A stretch of 64,000 nt of DNA from the NCBI RefSeq assembly GCF_010093535.1, contig NW_022985168.1, forward strand, positions 1,074,223 to 1,138,222, written 5' to 3'. Position 1 is the stretch's first letter. Each line of letters starts with the position of its first letter. Origin of the DNA: Lindgomyces ingoldianus. Taxonomy: Eukaryota > Ascomycota > Dothideomycetes > Pleosporales > Lindgomycetaceae. A program made the position numbers and the translations under genes. Shown here in pieces: positions 62,778 through 64,000 of this stretch. The notes beneath the pieces are model-generated. The model saw only the letters and a program-made list of their open reading frames with translations, ran no database searches and was not told the DNA's origin.

Positions 62778-64000
62778 ACGTACTTCACAGGCAAGTTGCT
62801 TACACACCTAAGTTGCTTACTTTTGCTAAGACTCTACTACACTACTCTTCTTACACTAATGTATTCTTAATAACACTACTTAGACATGTTAAAAGAATAT
62901 TAAATATAGCTTACACTTTAAGCTTATAAATAAAACAGAACACTTTTTAAGTAATATACTATAGCTATTTATAAAGTTTTCTAAAAAATAATAAGTAACT
63001 AACACACTAAATAACTTTTCTAAGCTAATTATATAGCTAACTTATAAAAGCTAAATAATAATAAAAAGTAAGTAATTATTTAGCACATACTTAAGCTAAA
63101 TGCGTAAGAATTTCCTCTCTAGCTAGTAGCTATAGCTAATATAGCTAATTCTTTACACGCTAAGTATAATATAGGCTATATTAGTATAAACTAGCTTAAT
63201 ATATTTATTAAGTGTTACTTAAAGCTTAAAGTAAAGTTTAAGTGTAAGTATAACTATAAAAAAGCTTTTTATAAAAATTTTATAGTACTTTAAAGCTAAG
63301 TATAGTATTTAAAATAATAACATATATAACTTTAATAAAATTAAGTTTATAATAAGCTAGATATCTACTAAAGCAGTTATTATAAGTTTAGAAAAATAAG
63401 AACAGCTAAAAGCAGTCTAGCTAGGTAACTAGAAGTAGACAACAGCTATCTAAGGCATTAATGCTAAAAAGTAGGCTATTTTACTTTTTATTATTTTTTA
63501 GAGTAGTAACTACTTTTTAAACTAGTATAAAAAAAATTTTACTTTAAAATTAAGTTATTATAATTTTTAAGTGTAGCTAGACTACTAATTAGCTTAGTCT
63601 AGACTAGTTAAAGCACTTTAATGTGCATATAAAAAAGTGTACTATTAGTAGCTACTATCTACTAGTTATTAATAGCTATAAGAGCTATAACTTACTTTAT
63701 TTTTCGTAATACTATAAAAATAATAAAATTATTACTATTTATATACTTTTTTACTTATTTTACTTTTTATAGCTACTTAATATAAGTTATTTTACTTTTT
63801 TTAAAAAAAGTGTATAAGCGCTAAGCTAAAAACTTTATGCATAACTAAATTACTTATATTATAAAAATAAAGTTTTTACTATGCTTTAAAGCAGCTTATA
63901 ATACTATAATTACTTTTAGTAATATTTAAAAAAAGTTTTAAAGCGCTAAATTAGTTTCTTTTAACTTATAATAAGTTATAATAAGCTTTAATATAAAGTT
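62778..64000 (+). mobile_element. TIR transposon M of the E family (left part)
   Basis: It starts with ACGTACTTCACAGGCAAG after TA (62,776-62,777) and runs off the window. The sequence is the reverse complement of E from 16,829 back to about 15,600, including the RIP-decayed interior. Inserted in the second I-type Copia. Confidence 0.82.

Overview
The window is filamentous-ascomycete (Pezizomycotina) nuclear DNA, most likely from a Dothideomycete-type genome with AT-rich blocks. The evidence is about 57 kb of transposon DNA saturated with C:G to T:A changes in the style of repeat-induced point mutation (RIP), fungal Ty1/Copia, Ty3/Gypsy chromovirus, Fot1/pogo and hAT relatives, and host genes with 51-66 nt introns carrying GTAAGT/GTGAGG donors and CTAAT/CTAAC branch sites. 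I cannot name the species.

Left block (1-30,180): a nest of elements inside one Fot1-like TIR transposon (C, ends 30,180). C holds a long-inverted-repeat element B (1134-6357) and a minus-strand Copia Z (6702-29,949). B holds a 423-bp TRIM-like element and a small LTR element, which itself holds a solo LTR and a Fot1-like transposon. Z holds two solo LTRs, two TIR elements (D, E), a full Copia inserted inside the TIR of E, and a small non-coding LTR element F. F in turn is split by a Gypsy chromovirus G. Almost every junction is resolved by a visible target-site duplication (TA, 5 bp or 8 bp).

Gene island (about 30,183-36,976): normal base composition. It carries one intact gene, a hybrid histidine kinase of 1242 aa in two exons (31,213-34,992, minus), and upstream of it a broken gene for an uncharacterised membrane protein (35,353-36,669, minus) with two 1-nt homopolymer frameshifts and a nonsense codon. 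A partial duplicate of the broken gene's 5' part lies at 36,889-36,976 and is cut by a hAT element.

Right block (36,977-64,000): a hAT transposon (36,977-40,325), then a Gypsy element J (40,670-61,930) containing a Copia element I (45,256-58,541), which contains a second copy H (50,357-57,258) of the chromovirus G, which contains a solo LTR. G and H lie in opposite orientation, and both are 6579 bp once the solo LTR is removed from H. The window ends in a second I-type Copia start (62,237) cut by another E-type TIR element (62,778 to the end).

Functionally, only the histidine kinase looks like a working gene. The transposon open frames are destroyed by stops and by catalytic-motif changes such as YVDD to YINN and YLDD to YLDN. 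LTRs, TIRs and two patches of one Copia are much less mutated than the element bodies. The most unusual sequence is the interior of F, two arrays of hairpin-forming repeats in an LTR element with no coding capacity.
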